Positions 11,231 through 23,008 are shown, counted from the stretch's first letter. The stretch is DNA of 64,000 nucleotides from Pyrrhosoma nymphula (GCA_963573305.1 OY754329.1:129691422-129755421); one strand, 5' to 3'. Notes: a model not told the origin generated them from the sequence alone. Translations and numbers: made by a program.

Positions 11231-13415
11231 TGACTGGAGCAGCCCTCGAACGCTTAATGATGTCGTATGACATCAGCAAACAATTGTGCGCAATCCTGGT
11301 TGTAATGGCATTCATTCCATGAATTTGATTTCGTCACAAGTTATTCCTCCCATGTGCTTGCTATGCATGGAAAAAATACTCTCAATAAACTCTCATAAAC
11401 TCATGGAACTCACTCAAGCCTCTGAGTGCTGCCAGATGCAGCTTATTTCATTAAAACTGAAACAAAAAAAATCAATACCGGCTATTGTGAGATGTAGTTT
11501 AAGCGACAGTTTTTCCCAGTCATAATAGAGATCATATTATAATTTTATTTAAATATTTAACTAGTAGCAAGAGACCTGACGAAAGTGTAGTAATATTACT
11601 GATGCACAATATTTATTTTGTAGGACTAAAATGATCAGTAATTAACTATATAATAAATACACTAATTAGAGGATTTAACTTGACTTTATTTAATTCACGC
11701 CGTACGCCTAATGCACCTAAACAACCGAGAGTATTTTTTGCGATTTTTATCGCGAAAGCATATGACTTACACACCGTCAAATTACTGACGCGGATCTGTT
11801 CAACTGGTTCTTCGCTTTTTTCATGATCCTCTTTGAAGTACAAAGCCATATTATTTAGATAAAACATTGTTATAAATTGCTAATGAAAGCAAAGGTATTT
11901 TGACTCCTATGCATGCATTTCGGTCATCCAGGTGACCATCGACAGGGAGAGTTAAACTCTCGTTAATAGTTCGTGTTGTCCGAGGTTAAATGGCCGAGTG
12001 TTCGGAATGTGAGTTTACCGTTGTTGTTGTGGTGATGTCATTGTGTACCGTTTCCTGTGAATTACATATTATTTAAAACTCCTGAAAATCAATCTATGGA
12101 TAGAGAACCAATGAAAATGATTTCTGGTCAACATATGTTTAGAGAAATCATCACGGTGCAAAGAAAATAGTTAAGAATTTCCCCTGCATACGGCTTATTA
12201 ACGGCTTTTGGTAGTTTGAGCGAAATATCACAAAGCATAAAATTCAATGAACTTTGCCTATTTGTTGAAAAAGTCTCTTTTTAAGGATACTAAAATATCA
12301 GCCACTTTTCACTGCCTTTTTCTACTTTTCGAGACATTTGCCAAAAAAATATAAGCTAATTTTGAGGAAACCGGGACTAGCCACGGTGTTAACCTTTACG
12401 GAGTCACCCGCAAGTGCACATAAGTGTGATATTCAACAGAGGAAAAATCATTCGCCAAAAAATATCGACAATAGAAGCTATTTCCTATGGGGTATGATAC
12501 GGAATGCGCTCCAGAGAGACAAAAAAATGAGGAAGCTCTGAGGCACAGATCGTACAAGAAATGTAACGGTACGTACCTCACATGCTTTCTTAAATGATAA
12601 AAAATATTATCACAGATTTTAATGCTTTTCATAAAATCGCACAGATCAATTGGTGGCGAAGGTGTTGCAAACGGTGTGAAACAATTGCCTAAGTCATGTT
12701 TTAGCCTAAAATATGTACATATCCTATGCTATAAATCGAGCATAAATTATACGTACAATACCTACTATGCATGTGCCATGTAATGATTTAATGAATGAAA
12801 AATGGTTATCTGATTAAAGAGAATGTTGGCATTTACTGAGGAAATGATTGGTATAGGTCCCATATCCGCGAAAAATCTGTTTTATGTAGAAATAAAAGGG
12901 CAAAAACTCCCGTGCGAAATGCATAGACGGCTACTTTGGTTACTTTCACTGAAGATTGTAAAATGATTTTTAATAAAGTTTTAGTTACTTTCTCATTATT
13001 TCATGCATTAAGTGAATGTATATTGTTATATATACGTACCTAAATTTACTTTTATAAAGTTATTACGTATAGTATGTATAAAGTGAACATAAAGTGAACT
13101 TATTATTTTCGAGAAAACCTTTTTAAGATCAATGAGATTTTTAAATTTGATAAATACATAAAAATGTTAAAACATTGTATTAAATGACATATATATCCAT
13201 TTTATTAAAAAAAATAATTAATTAATATAGTGTACCGAGTAAGGCTCGATTGCACTGAGCAAAGCTCGCTCCCTTGGCACTGCATAGTTAATTAATGAGA
13301 AATGTATCCATGAAAATAATGGTTTAGGCGTCATCAATATTACTATATTGACTTCACGCTTCTTGCAACTGCTTAAATTTTAAAATAAAAGTCAAATATG
13401 GAGTCTTATGGAGAA
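11231..13415. other. Non-coding sequence with two adjacent short hairpins
   Basis: The only structure I see is a 5-bp hairpin (GGTCA...TGACC, 11922-11937) followed ten bases later by the 15-nt palindrome GAGAGTTAAACTCTC (11947-11961). No recognisable protein. Confidence 0.4.
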
Positions 13416-13970
13416 TTATGACTGAAGAGAAACCTCGTTTAAACTCTCCTCAAGCGAACGCAAGGAGAAAGGTGCAAACGAGAAAAATTGGCGGACGATA
13501 AGTCCTGCGATACGTGAGAAGACGTGGGCGAGGATAGGCAGGCTGACAGACAGACAGGGGGGGTCGGGTGACGGCGATACTTGACGCCCAGGGAGTTTGC
13601 TCCGATGATTTCCGGTCGAGCTGCACGGGACAACGAAAGGGCTTTCGGCGCGATAAGGACCCTGGGACCAGGCGGGTCCGTCGTCACCGACCTGTCGTCC
13701 GTCGGCGGTGGAGTTTGGCGTTTCGGGTGGAAGGAATATTATTCCACCAACCTCCAGATGGGCTGGGTTGATGAACGCTTGCGTGGCGACGTGGATGGAC
13801 AAAATGAACAGTGACGCGTGATCCCCTCGACGGTACATACATCGGATGAGAAGGAATGTGTGGTGACAATCCCGCCCTTGACGATCGTCGAAGTTTGAAA
13901 TTTTAATGGTGGGGAAGTTTATAGGGAGATAAATGACAGCTTCCGGATCAAAAAGAAGAGAAAGCACTTT
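13416..13970. other. CpG-containing GC-rich island, no recognised product
   Basis: GC-rich from 13430 to 13880 in an AT-rich setting, with many CG dinucleotides. A minus-strand frame of ~183 codons and overlapping plus-strand frames cross it. The competing frames have similar low-information composition, so I cannot choose a coding strand. Confidence 0.35.
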
Positions 13971-14990
13971 AGCGATGAAATTTAGCCTCGGCCATAAAAA
14001 GTGACTTTGGTGAAATGGTTTTCCATAATATTTGCGAAGGATAGTGGAGCATTAAAGGCCAGACCGGAACATCTATAAAATTTTCCCTTCCACAAAACTT
14101 CATTTGCGAGATATATCTAGTCGCTTTTAAGCACTCCATATCATCTACCTCCATGTATAATGAACAGATATATTTTTTTCCTATATCTTCCCACTATCGC
14201 CCATAATTTATTCGGATTTCATTGCCTCCGCCATATCTTAAATTTCCCCAGTCGTCTCCTCCTGAAGTCAGTTTATCCTCCACATTATTCTCCATGCTTA
14301 TACATACATATATAAAGAACGTTAACGTTGTCTTCCCTAACCATTTATTTCCGTTATTTTTTCTTTTTCAACGCTGCGCTCATAATTGGAATTCACACAT
14401 CTTTTCCTGATCATTTTACTCCAAGCCCCTCCAACATTTTATTGGGTTTTCAAATGCTACCTAGGCAAACATTGGATTACGTTTCATGACCTTAGCACAT
14501 GACTCATTTTCACCTAATACTGACCACATGTACACACTGATCTACCTGCTTTAACACTAACTTTTAACACTTTAACACACCTGCACGCTGATGCTATAAT
14601 ATTACGTCGCCAGTGTAATTTGTTTAAATCTTTGTTTAAAACATATAATTACGGCTGCCATATAATTTTACAAAAATTAGCCAAAAGTTTTTTAAAAACA
14701 AAGCCATAAGTGCCACCTTTGAAAAATGCATTGCTTTCTTTCCTAGGATCAGTGATTTTTATTTTGTGATCCCTGGAAAATTATGTAAAATAGTGAAAAA
14801 CAGCCAGCGCACAGGGGTTGTCCAACATTCAACGCTGCAGCACGGTAACTGTTAATCATACCCTTCACATTAATGCTTATTTCAACCTCTCTACTTCTAT
14901 GTAATCTTATTACCTTCCTCCTCGTCTTCATCTCGCTCATCGTCGTTAGAAGCCCTGAGGACGACAAGCGAAAACTCAGCGGAGATCGCG
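13971..14990. other. Non-coding sequence, nothing recognised
   Basis: AT-rich, with no repeat partner found. A block reading CCCTGAGGACGACAAGCGAA at 14959 resembles the CTGANGA cores described elsewhere in the window but lacks the rest of the motif. Confidence 0.35.
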
Positions 14991-14994
14991 GAGA

Positions 14995-16150
14995 TACAGT
15001 ATCTGATCCGGTGTGCAACCCGAGAAGATATTTACATTCAACATTCACCGGGAGAGAATCAGTTCTTACATATAAGTAAGAATGTTGGATAAGCGCGGAA
15101 GTGTTAGGTATTTTGGATGATACGAAGCGAAGTAAGAGAAAACAACAGCAAACTTACCTCACTTCTGAAGACACTCGCTGAAATGCGAAAGCATAGTCAC
15201 AAAATATTCACCAAGCAGCTAAACTCGGAAGCCTCCCTTTTCTTTACGAATCGCAGCAAAAGCCTTCGAAAAATAATTTTAAAAATTGGCATTTTGGATG
15301 GTATGAAGCGAAGCAAGAGAAAACAACAGCAAACTTACTTCACTCCTGAAGACGCTCGTTGAAACGCGAAAGCATAGAGCCACAAAATGTCCACCACGCA
15401 GCTAAACTTGGAAGCCTCCTTTTTATTCACGAATCGCAGCGAAAGCCTTTGATTAGTATTTTTTTTTAAATAGGCATTTTGGACGGTATAAAGCGAAGCA
15501 ATAGAAAATAACAGCAAATTTAATTTTTTCCTGAAGACGCTGGCTGCAACGCGAAAGCATAGAGCCACATAATGTTCACCACGCAGCTAAACTCAAGAAG
15601 CCTCCCATACAGAAACGAATCGTTACCAAAGCCTTCGATTATAATGTAAACATACGAAGAGCTTACAAGAGGGAAAGCAAAATAGTTTTGCGAAGGAAAC
15701 AACGCTATGATGTGACCCCACCGCGACGTGATGAAATCATAGGTGAGGACGACTGACTTTTCACGAAACCACCATTCAATTGATGATATAAGACAGTACC
15801 TGATCCGGTGTGTAACCCGAGAAGATATTTACATTCAGCATTCACCGGGAGGGAATCAGTTCTTACATAGATGTAAGAATATTGGATAATCTCGGAAGTA
15901 TTAGGTATTTTGGATGATATGAAGCGAAGTAAGAGAAAACTAAAGCAAACTTACTTCACTTCTTAAGACGCTCGCTGAAACGCGAAAGCATAGAGTCACA
16001 AAATATTCACCAAGCAGCTAAACTCGGAAGCCTCCCATACAGGAACGAATCGTTGCCAAAGCCTTCGATTATCATGTAAAAATATGAAGAGCTTACAAGA
16101 GGGAAAGCCAAATAGTTTTGCGAAGGAAACAACGCTATGATATGATATGT
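14995..16150 (+). repeat. Nested tandem array of ~183-bp monomers
   Basis: Monomers are anchored by TTTTGGA(T/C)G at 15111, 15292, 15477 and 15908. The first three are spaced 181 and 185 bp. A higher-order period of 797 bp is also present. The head block (CTGATCCGGTGTG(C/T)AACCCG, ~15000 and ~15799) and the tail block (GAAGGAAACAACGCTATGAT) each occur twice, framing three monomers in the first unit and one in the second. Each monomer carries a C(T/U)GAAGAC...GCGAAAGCATAG block, at 15165, 15346, 15531 and 15962. No protein frame is conserved between monomers. Confidence 0.85.
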
Positions 16151-16259
16151 GGTGAATTATAAAACGTCCGTCATAAAAAAATCGAAGAACCAGCCGCAGA
16201 GAACGAAATATTAAAAAAAAACCTGAATCGGTAGGACGGATGGAAGGGATTTTGAATTC

Positions 16260-16496
16260 CCATGCATGGAAAGCTAATAATCAAGAGGAGGAGATATGAG
16301 ACGAGAGAGTGAAAGAGGGTTGTATGTTAAGGGGGGGAGAGAGAGAGTTTGGGGCGGTCCGTAGGATATTAAAAGAATGTCGCTCGTGGGTGGCGTGGTA
16401 GTGGGGGGCAACCAACTTGGGGCCGAATGAGAAAAATATAGTGAGGGCGTCGAAGTGAGGACGTGAAGGGAGAAGAAAGGGCGGGCGATACTGAAG
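16260..16496 (+). other. Purine-rich GC island
   Basis: G/A-rich plus strand with runs of G (16332, 16400) and a GA microsatellite at 16338-16348 and 16495-16510. The minus-strand frames over it are Ser/Pro/Leu-rich and overlap in two phases, which argues against a gene. Confidence 0.4.
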
Positions 16497-16628
16497 AGAG
16501 AGAGAGAGAAGGAAGAGGGCTGAAGGATGCTGCGGACGTGGGGATTCTGGGATTTCCAATCGTCACGGAGGACACACAATAGAGGGATTGAATGTTTTTA
16601 CAGAGCCTTTCCGATCGAAGGCCTACCT
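16497..16628 (+). repeat. Dispersed repeat B, copy 1
   Basis: About 85-90% identical to 18004-18133. The shared core includes GGATGCTGCG, CGTGGGGATTCTGGGATTT, CAATCGTCACGGAGG and GGATTGAATG, then (A/C)(C/A)(A/G)GAGCCTTT. Copies flank the two neighbouring LINE A fragments. Confidence 0.75.
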
Positions 16629-16701
16629 TAAAACTATCATCTACACACCAACGACGGGAGGAATCCAAATTTTTCGCAATATTCACTATTATTACTAATA
16701 A

Positions 16702-16905
16702 GGTAATCTACCGGTTAAAGGTAGGTTTGAATGGAAGTGAGTCAATATCCTCTAGTTTTTTTAAATGTGCAGGACTCTATCTACCAATAATATTTCTTTC
16801 TTCATCTCAGCATTAGTCCAAACCTTTTTTATCCCGTTCATAAAATTTAGTTTCTTCCTTACCTGATTACCCAACATCCACCCCTATCTATGAAACTCAA
16901 GAAAA
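16702..16905 (-). mobile_element. LINE family A, 3' fragment
   Basis: On the element strand it contains the last codons of the RT frame, the 3' untranslated region and the terminus TAACCGGTAGATTACC. It aligns with 6857-7060 and is clearly mutated. It breaks off near 16905. Confidence 0.75.
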
Positions 16906-17196
16906 TGTAATGAGAAGGCGTCCTAGGATTTTTTAGTGCTAATGGGACCCCAAAATTTACTAACCAGGCATATTACCTACGTAGTCATGGCAACGCTATA
17001 TTTGGAAAAAATATATCTTCTATCTCTCGTAAAAACATACGAACAGCAACATTTAAGGAGTGTTTTTAAAGCAATACAACAGTATTTGCTCGAGGGTGAT
17101 AGGAATAAAGTGCCTAAGAGCATTATTATGGCATTTAAAACCTAATATGTACGCAAGGGCCGTTCGCTGTAAAAATACAATTATTATTATTATATG

Positions 17197-17985
17197 AGAT
17201 CTGCCGGTTAAGGTAGGTTTAAAGGGAAGTGACTAAAAATCCTCTAAATTTTCACATTTGCAGGGCTCTATCTACCAATAATATGTCTTTTGAAATCTCA
17301 GCATACGTCCTAACCTTCTTTATCCCGTCCATAAAACCTAGACTCTTCCTTTCCTGATTACTCAAAATCCTCTCCTCTATCAAGATCTTAAACAAGCCTT
17401 CTCTCCTCATTACCTATTCTAACCACCTAATTTGCCTCCTCTAAATCTCATATAGGAGATTCCTTTCCTCATCAACCATACCAAGCACTTCCTTATTCGT
17501 GTTCCCTTCCATCCACCATTCTCCATTCTCTTCCACATCCAAATCTCAAACGCCTGTAGGATTTTCTACATTTCTCAGAGTCTATGTTCCTGCATCATGC
17601 TACACTCCATATTTGAATTTTCACCAGTCTTTTCTTCACATCCTTAACCAAGGTTCCCGTCATCAGATCCCTTCTTTTGCTGAACGCCTATTTCGTTAGC
17701 GCAATTCTCCACCGAATGTCGCTGCTATTATGTTCAATTCCATCTGACGTACTATTCAAGTGATGGACTTGCTCTGATTGTTCCAGTTTGTTCCGACATG
17801 CTATTGACACAAGCCTCACTTACTTTATCTAAGAAAATCCAATTACTTTTGTTTTCTCATTATTTATCATTATTCCGTATTTCCCGCACTGATTTTCTAA
17901 AGCATTTACCAAAGCTTCCATTTTCCTCCAACGTAAGACCAGAGTATGTAATTTAATCGTTCTGCTTGCTCCAGTTCGTGCCCTG
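17197..17985 (-). pseudogene. LINE family A, decayed RT fragment
   Basis: Aligns with the C-terminal half of the 6.9-8.2 kb reverse transcriptase, but with many stops and frameshifts. A readable patch at 17830-17920 gives LVNALENQCGKYG and NNEKTKV, matching LVDALEKQCEKYG and NNRKTKV of the intact copy. The segment corresponding to the EQVEQFNYLG region appears twice (~17740-17790 and ~17935-17980), so the copy is also internally rearranged. The 3' end near 17197 is followed by an ATTATTATTAT tail. Confidence 0.8.
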
Positions 17986-18003
17986 TCTGTGTATGTGTGT
18001 GTT

Positions 18004-18133
18004 AGAGACAGAGAAAGAAGAGGGTTGGAGGATGCTGCGAACGTGGGGATTCTGGGATTTTCAATCGTCACGGAGGTGAGACACAAAAGGAGGATTGAAT
18101 GATTTTCACGGAGCCTTTACGATTGCAGGTCTT
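18004..18133 (+). repeat. Dispersed repeat B, copy 2
   Basis: Partner of 16497-16628. It directly abuts the rearranged end of the LINE A fragment. Confidence 0.75.
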
Positions 18134-18440
18134 AGAACACGGCGCCCCAGACCTGCCGATTCCACTTGGGTGCCCCTCCCCCTCCCTAACTCTAAAAGGG
18201 AGGGAGGGAGAGACGGGCCAAAGCTCTCTGCAGCCCCCGACCCCTCTCTTCCTCCATTGTCAACGCCCCCTCCCCCTCTACTTATCCCACCCCCTCTAAC
18301 CACGCTCCCTGCCTCCCATTCCAATCTATCGGCATTCCCAACACACGTCCCCCTACTCCCAATGCCTAATTCTATCCCTCCAACCAGCTTACCTCTCCCG
18401 ATAGGTGAGGCGCTCTCCAAGGCTCTACCGTAAAACGAAT
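18134..18440 (+). other. Pyrimidine-rich GC island
   Basis: C-rich plus strand with CCCCTCCCCCTCC-type runs; minus strand strongly G-rich. Proline/serine-rich frames of about 110 codons exist on both strands, so neither is persuasive. Confidence 0.4.
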
Positions 18441-18461
18441 TAAATGCCATTTTATTTCAAT

Positions 18462-18840
18462 ACTAGGGCAACCAATTAAACCAATAAAACTCTGTTAAAC
18501 GAATTAGGCTGGGAGCCGCTAGAGACTCGGAGGCGGCGCGCTAGGCTTAGATTACTTGAGCAATTAAGAATAGATATCTTTAAGAGCGACACGGAGAACA
18601 TCATATTAGAACCCCACTATATTTCCAGGTCCGACAGAAACGATAAATTAAGAGAGATATTTTGCCGAACGGATAGGTATGGGAGTTCGTTTTTCCCCCG
18701 AACAATAAGGGACTTTAATAAATGCTAGGCGCAATTTCATTAGAGCGTTTCCTTTTTATATGTAAACGGCTGGTGTCCTAACACCCCCCGCCACACGCCT
18801 ATTGAGGCGGCTTGCGGGGTAGTATGTAGATGTAGATGAA
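18462..18840 (+). mobile_element. LINE family C (CR1/L2/Jockey-like) C-terminus and 3' end
   Basis: One frame reads ELGWEPLETRRRRARLRLLE, then LEPHYISRSDRNDKLREIF, then SSFFPRTIRDFNKC and a stop at about 18727. This ordered set (LGW..LE.RR, then SFFPRTI..WN) is the characteristic C-terminus of CR1/L2/Jockey-type reverse transcriptases. After the stop comes a GC-rich 3' hairpin, CACCCCCCGCCACACGCC opposite GGCGGCTTGCGGGG (18782-18818), and a TGTAGATGTAGATG tail. In-frame stops before 18470 mark the edge of recognisable sequence. It is a 5'-truncated fragment. Confidence 0.85.
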
Positions 18841-18959
18841 CCAATGAAAAATAGTTTTGTACCTCTATGCGACCTATGTAAGTTACATGTTCCTCTATGT
18901 AGGCCCTTTATGCGACCCCGTCAACAATATCTTACCTTCCCGCTATGTTTTATTCGCAA

Positions 18960-19480
18960 ATCAAACTTGCAGGAGAATACGGTGAAACGTTTGGGAGAGG
19001 TGGGATGATAGATATAGAAATTAAAAGGCGTGCGGATGCAGGAGGGAAAGTCGTAGATAAAATGTGGAGCACACCATGGAATGAGCGTTTTTCTAAGGAA
19101 ACAAAATTACAACACACAAAATTGCACTCTATCCCACTATGTTGTATGGTATCGAAACTCGGGGATGCCAGGGGTAAGTGTAAGAGTTGGCTAAGTGCAG
19201 TGAGAATGGGGTATCTGAGAAGTTATAATGGTAAACGCAGATATGGGTTAAGAATGTGTGTGTCATGAAAGAATGTTGTGGACTGGATGTTCCGGTAATG
19301 AAATGGACATGTATGAAAGGAGCGTGCTTCGTTGGTTTGGCTACGTCGAGGGAATGGGCGAGAATAGAATAAAGAAGCAGATTTATGATAGAGGAGTGAA
19401 TGGTGTGAGAGGAAGAGGTGGACCGAAAAAGTCATGGGTGAAAGTGGTGCAAGAGACTGGTTGGAGCAATTTTTATATGT
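18960..19480 (+). mobile_element. LINE family B, RT C-terminal fragment with frameshifts
   Basis: The first frame gives GMIDIEIKRRADAGGKVVDK and then WNERFSKETK, typical of the region downstream of the RT catalytic core. After a frameshift near 19260 a second frame gives MYERSVLRWFGYVEGMGENR, KKQIYDRGVNGVRGRGG and PKKSWVK. The W(F)G(H/Y)VE.M and RGR(G)..(P/R)(R/K)KSW motifs recur in the 39.2 and 41.2 kb copies. A scrap of the same 3' region (AGTCTTAAGAATAGGAGG) lies at 19920-19962. Confidence 0.8.
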
Positions 19481-19689
19481 ACAGGGAAGTAATATCGAGT
19501 TTAAGTCAACAATACTTCCCTGTATCTATAAGTAAATGTGAGGTCGATATGACGAAAAACGAATTTTTATATGTTCATATTTTCTTCTAAAGGCGAAATA
19601 AAACATTTCTTATCAAAATAACGGTAGCTAACAAATATCAAGGTGTCTCGCCTAGTCAAAGATTCAAAAAAAAATATTTAAGTTTAATT

Positions 19690-19925
19690 TTCACCTACAT
19701 TTTGAATACCACGCCTGAAGCTCATGTCATAACATGCTTTAATAAGGATTCTATTTTCATTTATCAATTCATCTATAGTGAGTTCCTCCGCATAAACAGA
19801 TGTAGTTAAATGAAATGTGGCCCTAGATTGTTTTTTTCGACTTCCATGAAAGATAATTAAAATGTGCACTCAATGACCCACGATTACCGCTCCAGCAACT
19901 TTAAGACTGGGTATGTTGAAAGTCT
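19690..19925 (+). repeat. Dispersed repeat D, copy 1
   Basis: Collinear with 31955-32215. Shared anchors are GTCATAACATG, ATAAACAGATG, TGAAATGT(G/A)GCCC, AAAATGTGCACTC and ATTAC(C/A)GCTCCAGC. No coding frame is shared. Confidence 0.6.
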
Positions 19926-19965
19926 TAAGAATAGGAGGTCATGCATGAAACAATGCATGATTCAT
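19915..19965 (+). mobile_element. LINE family B, short 3' scrap
   Basis: AGTCTTAAGAATAGGAG followed by ATGAA(T/A)CAA(C/T)GCATG matches 39635-39680. It directly follows, or slightly overlaps, dispersed repeat D. Confidence 0.45.
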
Positions 19966-20619
19966 GCGGTGCTTCTTCTCTCATATCTATTCCCTTCTTT
20001 CATCTACGACGCCCCTTCCCTTTATTTCCTCCAAGCCTCACCTTCCAATCCATTGTCATTCTCAACGCGTCTATCTACCCCTTAAAATGCCTCCGCTTCA
20101 TCCCTCACCTTCCCCAATGGATCGTTCACACATTTCTTTAATATCAACGCATTCTGTACGCGAGGTATTTCGACTTGGGCTGCATTATGAGAGGCCACAG
20201 AACCGGAAATAAGGAAATAACTGAGGGGAATTTTGAAAATATTTGGGAAACTGAAAAATCACTTCTGTCGTTCAGTATTCCTATTGAGAATGAGGAAAAC
20301 TAAAAACTGTCCTTTATCGTCATAACGTTAATGCAACCAAACTAATTTTTTCTATGTTCTTTGCTGGAGGGAAAATTAATAAGGAATTCGATCGGCAGGA
20401 AATAATGAAACGGCGCACAGAAGATAATGCGACCATCCTATATTTTTTAAGCTCAGGAAAATTCGGAATACTAACTAAATGAATGTTAGGGAATTTCATT
20501 AACCGTTTATTTCACCCGATAGAATCGAAAATATCCCAGGGAAAAATAAAAGTTTTGTCCGGCCTATATTTTTTCTCCAAACTTGTTCGGAAGTTTTGAA
20601 ATTATGTGTCCTTTACAGG

Positions 20620-20720
20620 TGACTATTTCAATGGCGGCGGGGATCAATCTTCAATAGCCTACATATAATAAGGGTCGTGCGTTCGAGGCCCGCTCGGATT
20701 AATTTTTTGCGACTCAGGAC
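20620..20720 (+). other. tRNA-like sequence with box B, possible SINE head
   Basis: GCGTTCGAGGCCC (20676-20688) resembles the RNA polymerase III box B/T-loop; a box A-like TGGCGGCGGGG precedes it by about 45 bp. No full cloverleaf can be drawn, so this is at best a SINE-derived head. Confidence 0.3.
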
Positions 20721-20859
20721 GTGGTTCTTTCTCTTTCCTCTACATTACTATTCGCATATTCCAAACTAAAAAGGCTGTAGGGCCTATTTATGGAAGAAGA
20801 GCAACATCATCAGACAATATTATTAAAATTATTGGCTGACTAAAAGACATTCTTTGAAA

Positions 20860-20913
20860 TATATAATGGTGCTTAATTATAATTATATTATTATAATTAA
20901 GCACCATTATATA
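20860..20913. repeat. Perfect 24-bp inverted repeat with 6-nt loop
   Basis: The left arm 20860-20883 is exactly complementary to 20890-20913, including the word GGTGCTTAATTATAAT. It is AT-rich and cruciform-prone. It has no U-run on either side that would suggest a terminator, and may be the core of a small MITE. Confidence 0.85.
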
Positions 20914-22400
20914 ATTATATTATTATTTAGGGGTTAAGTTTTTATCAAGACATTTGGATGCAAGACTTTGTATTCGTATGTGATACGCTTCGTTTAGTAT
21001 TTTTTCCGAACCTATTCAAGGCAATAAAAGAGGAAAAAATTGCAATCCTACTTCCACACATTCCTCTACAGCAAGAATCAATGTAAAAGCATGGAGAATG
21101 GGGAGAGGTTTTACGGAAAAGGTTTAAAATGAGACCTGCTCAGAACTGTACACATCTCGGAGAAATGTGTCTCAATTTATCAATGAGTACCTATCATGTC
21201 ACTAACTCTGGAAAAGTACACCCGAAAAGGTACAAACAAGGTAGCCCAGAGAGGAGAAGAGAGTTGGGTTGCTGTTGACGGATTCGGCTGGTGCTTCAGA
21301 ATAGCTGCTGTCCAAACATAGAATATTGCTGTGAAATCATAAGTGACAGGATTTAAAAAAAACTCCTATTACATAGCTCTTTTTAATAATTAACTCCCCA
21401 AAAATATTTTCCCTCTACAAAGGTTCCACGACGCCTATGTCGACTCACTAATCTAATATTCAGCAAAGTATGCAGCACACATTGGAGAGGAAAAATTCCA
21501 AAAAAAATGTAGCTGTGAAAGCTTCATGAAAGCTGGAGACTTATTACAAAAAAGATTCAACATGAATAAAAAAAAACCTCAGAACCAAGTACAGTAGAAA
21601 GAATTTCTCTATCACTGAACTGAAAAGACTCCTCTCAGTTCTCCGTTCAAAGGATTATAACTATTAAGTTATAACTTTACCTCGATTTATTGATTTTTAG
21701 GGCTATAGATTCTTTGAAAAAAATGTTAAAGAGATCAAAAGTTCCAGGTTAAAGTGATGGTGGGGCTTCCGAACAGGGATTTTCAACAATGGCCAAGTTA
21801 CCTCACACCGCCGGGCGAGGGACTTGAATGGAGCAAATTAAAAGAAAATTTACGGACCTCTTCCTCCTCTCTTTAATTCACAATGGATTCCGCCGGAGGA
21901 CGCGTTGAAGAGTATCCGAAATCCATAAATTGGACGTGACGCATAAGAGGAAAAAATGGCACCGCATCGAGAAATCGATTCGGACTCGATCGATTCCAGC
22001 GGACCCTAGGGTGGCAGTTTTAAGGGACAGAGGTTTCTTAACTCTCGGTGCAATTAAGCTCATACCTAAAATTAATCTACCACGTGAAAGTTTAATCACT
22101 GAGATGCTATTAGTTTTTCCTTTGATTAAGTTCACTCATTGCTTAGATACATACTGATTAAAGAACCTCAAAACATATAGGGGGCAGAGTATCCCACGCA
22201 AAATAGGTAATCAACTGGAAGAAAATTCAACCAACAGCTAGCAAGTAGCAACACCAGTAGGGAAGAACTCCATTCAAACATTAATCGGTTATTTACGGCG
22301 CATGCTTTAAAATAGAATAGAATCTTGGACGATAAAAAGAGGTAGCAGAAATTAGGAGAGCAGAGGAAATGGAAACTTAGTGTTATAGAAAAGTGAAGAA
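20914..22400. other. Non-coding sequence, nothing recognised
   Basis: AT-rich with short frames only. A frame on each strand around 21880-22150 covers the same bases with equal plausibility, and neither matches a family I know. Confidence 0.4.
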
Positions 22401-22404
22401 GATC

Positions 22405-22480
22405 AGTATGCTGGTGGCAACGGGGTGAAGTCCCCACCTGCTAACTCGAGGGTCTTGGGTTCAATTCCCACCTGAGTGGA
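22405..22480 (+). other. tRNA-like sequence, probable SINE head
   Basis: TGGCAACGGGG (box A-like, ~22415) is followed by GGGTTCAATTCCCA (box B with its T-stem, 22457-22470). The TGGG/CCCA T-arm folds. The aminoacyl stem and anticodon arm do not close, so it is not a functional tRNA. Confidence 0.45.
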
Positions 22481-22671
22481 ATTTTACTGCTCAGTACATT
22501 GGTGTTTGCATCCGTCTGTTGTGACTTCTTAAAATACCTTATGTAAAATGCCGGTAGAGCTGTTTTAGAGGATGGGGAATAAAATAAAATCAGATCAGAT
22601 GGATGGAGAGAATTAAGTCCAATGTAATAACGAACTTATGAGTGCGTCTCTTGGCAAAATGAATACTTCCT

Positions 22672-23008
22672 ATTATTTGTTGGTTGGTTACTTGGGGAGG
22701 CAACCGACAACTGAGGTCGTTTGCACCACTAAGGATAGGTGGGTACCTTGGTAAGTGAAGGATTGTTTGGGAATAGGTGCAGGGTGGAGATAATACCAGC
22801 GTCGGCGTAGGCCTGCTCTTAACGAAAGACGCAAAGGAGACTACAGTTGACCGCTCCATCCGGCGGACAGAGTACTACACTAAATGATAGCCATAAAACA
22901 CCCAAGTACAGATCGGGATAACACTGAAAAATCTTTGCCACCGCCTGGGTTCGAAACCGAGCCCATGGGTTGTGAAGCCAGCACTCTAGCCACAACACCA
23001 ACCCCACC
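22672..23008 (-). mobile_element. tRNA-derived SINE
   Basis: On the minus strand the element opens with GTTGGTGTTGTGGCTAGAGTG, whose TGGCTAGAGTG fits box A. GTTTCGAACCC (box B) follows 33 bp later. A ~250-bp non-tRNA body continues to the 3' end CCTCAGTTGTCGGTTGCCTC near 22690. The same 3' end occurs at 36948-37015, which supports a real dispersed family. SINEs are copied by a LINE reverse transcriptase in trans; no LINE partner with a matching 3' end is seen here. Confidence 0.75.

Noticed and set aside
13416..13967. 183-codon minus-strand frame as a gene
   Set aside because: Overlapping plus-strand frames are equally open; no recognisable domain.
14950..14990. Additional hammerhead-like motif
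   Set aside because: CTGAGGAC and CGAAAA are present, but no hairpin or GTC follows.
22405..22480. Functional tRNA gene
   Set aside because: Box B and T-arm are good, but acceptor and anticodon stems do not pair.
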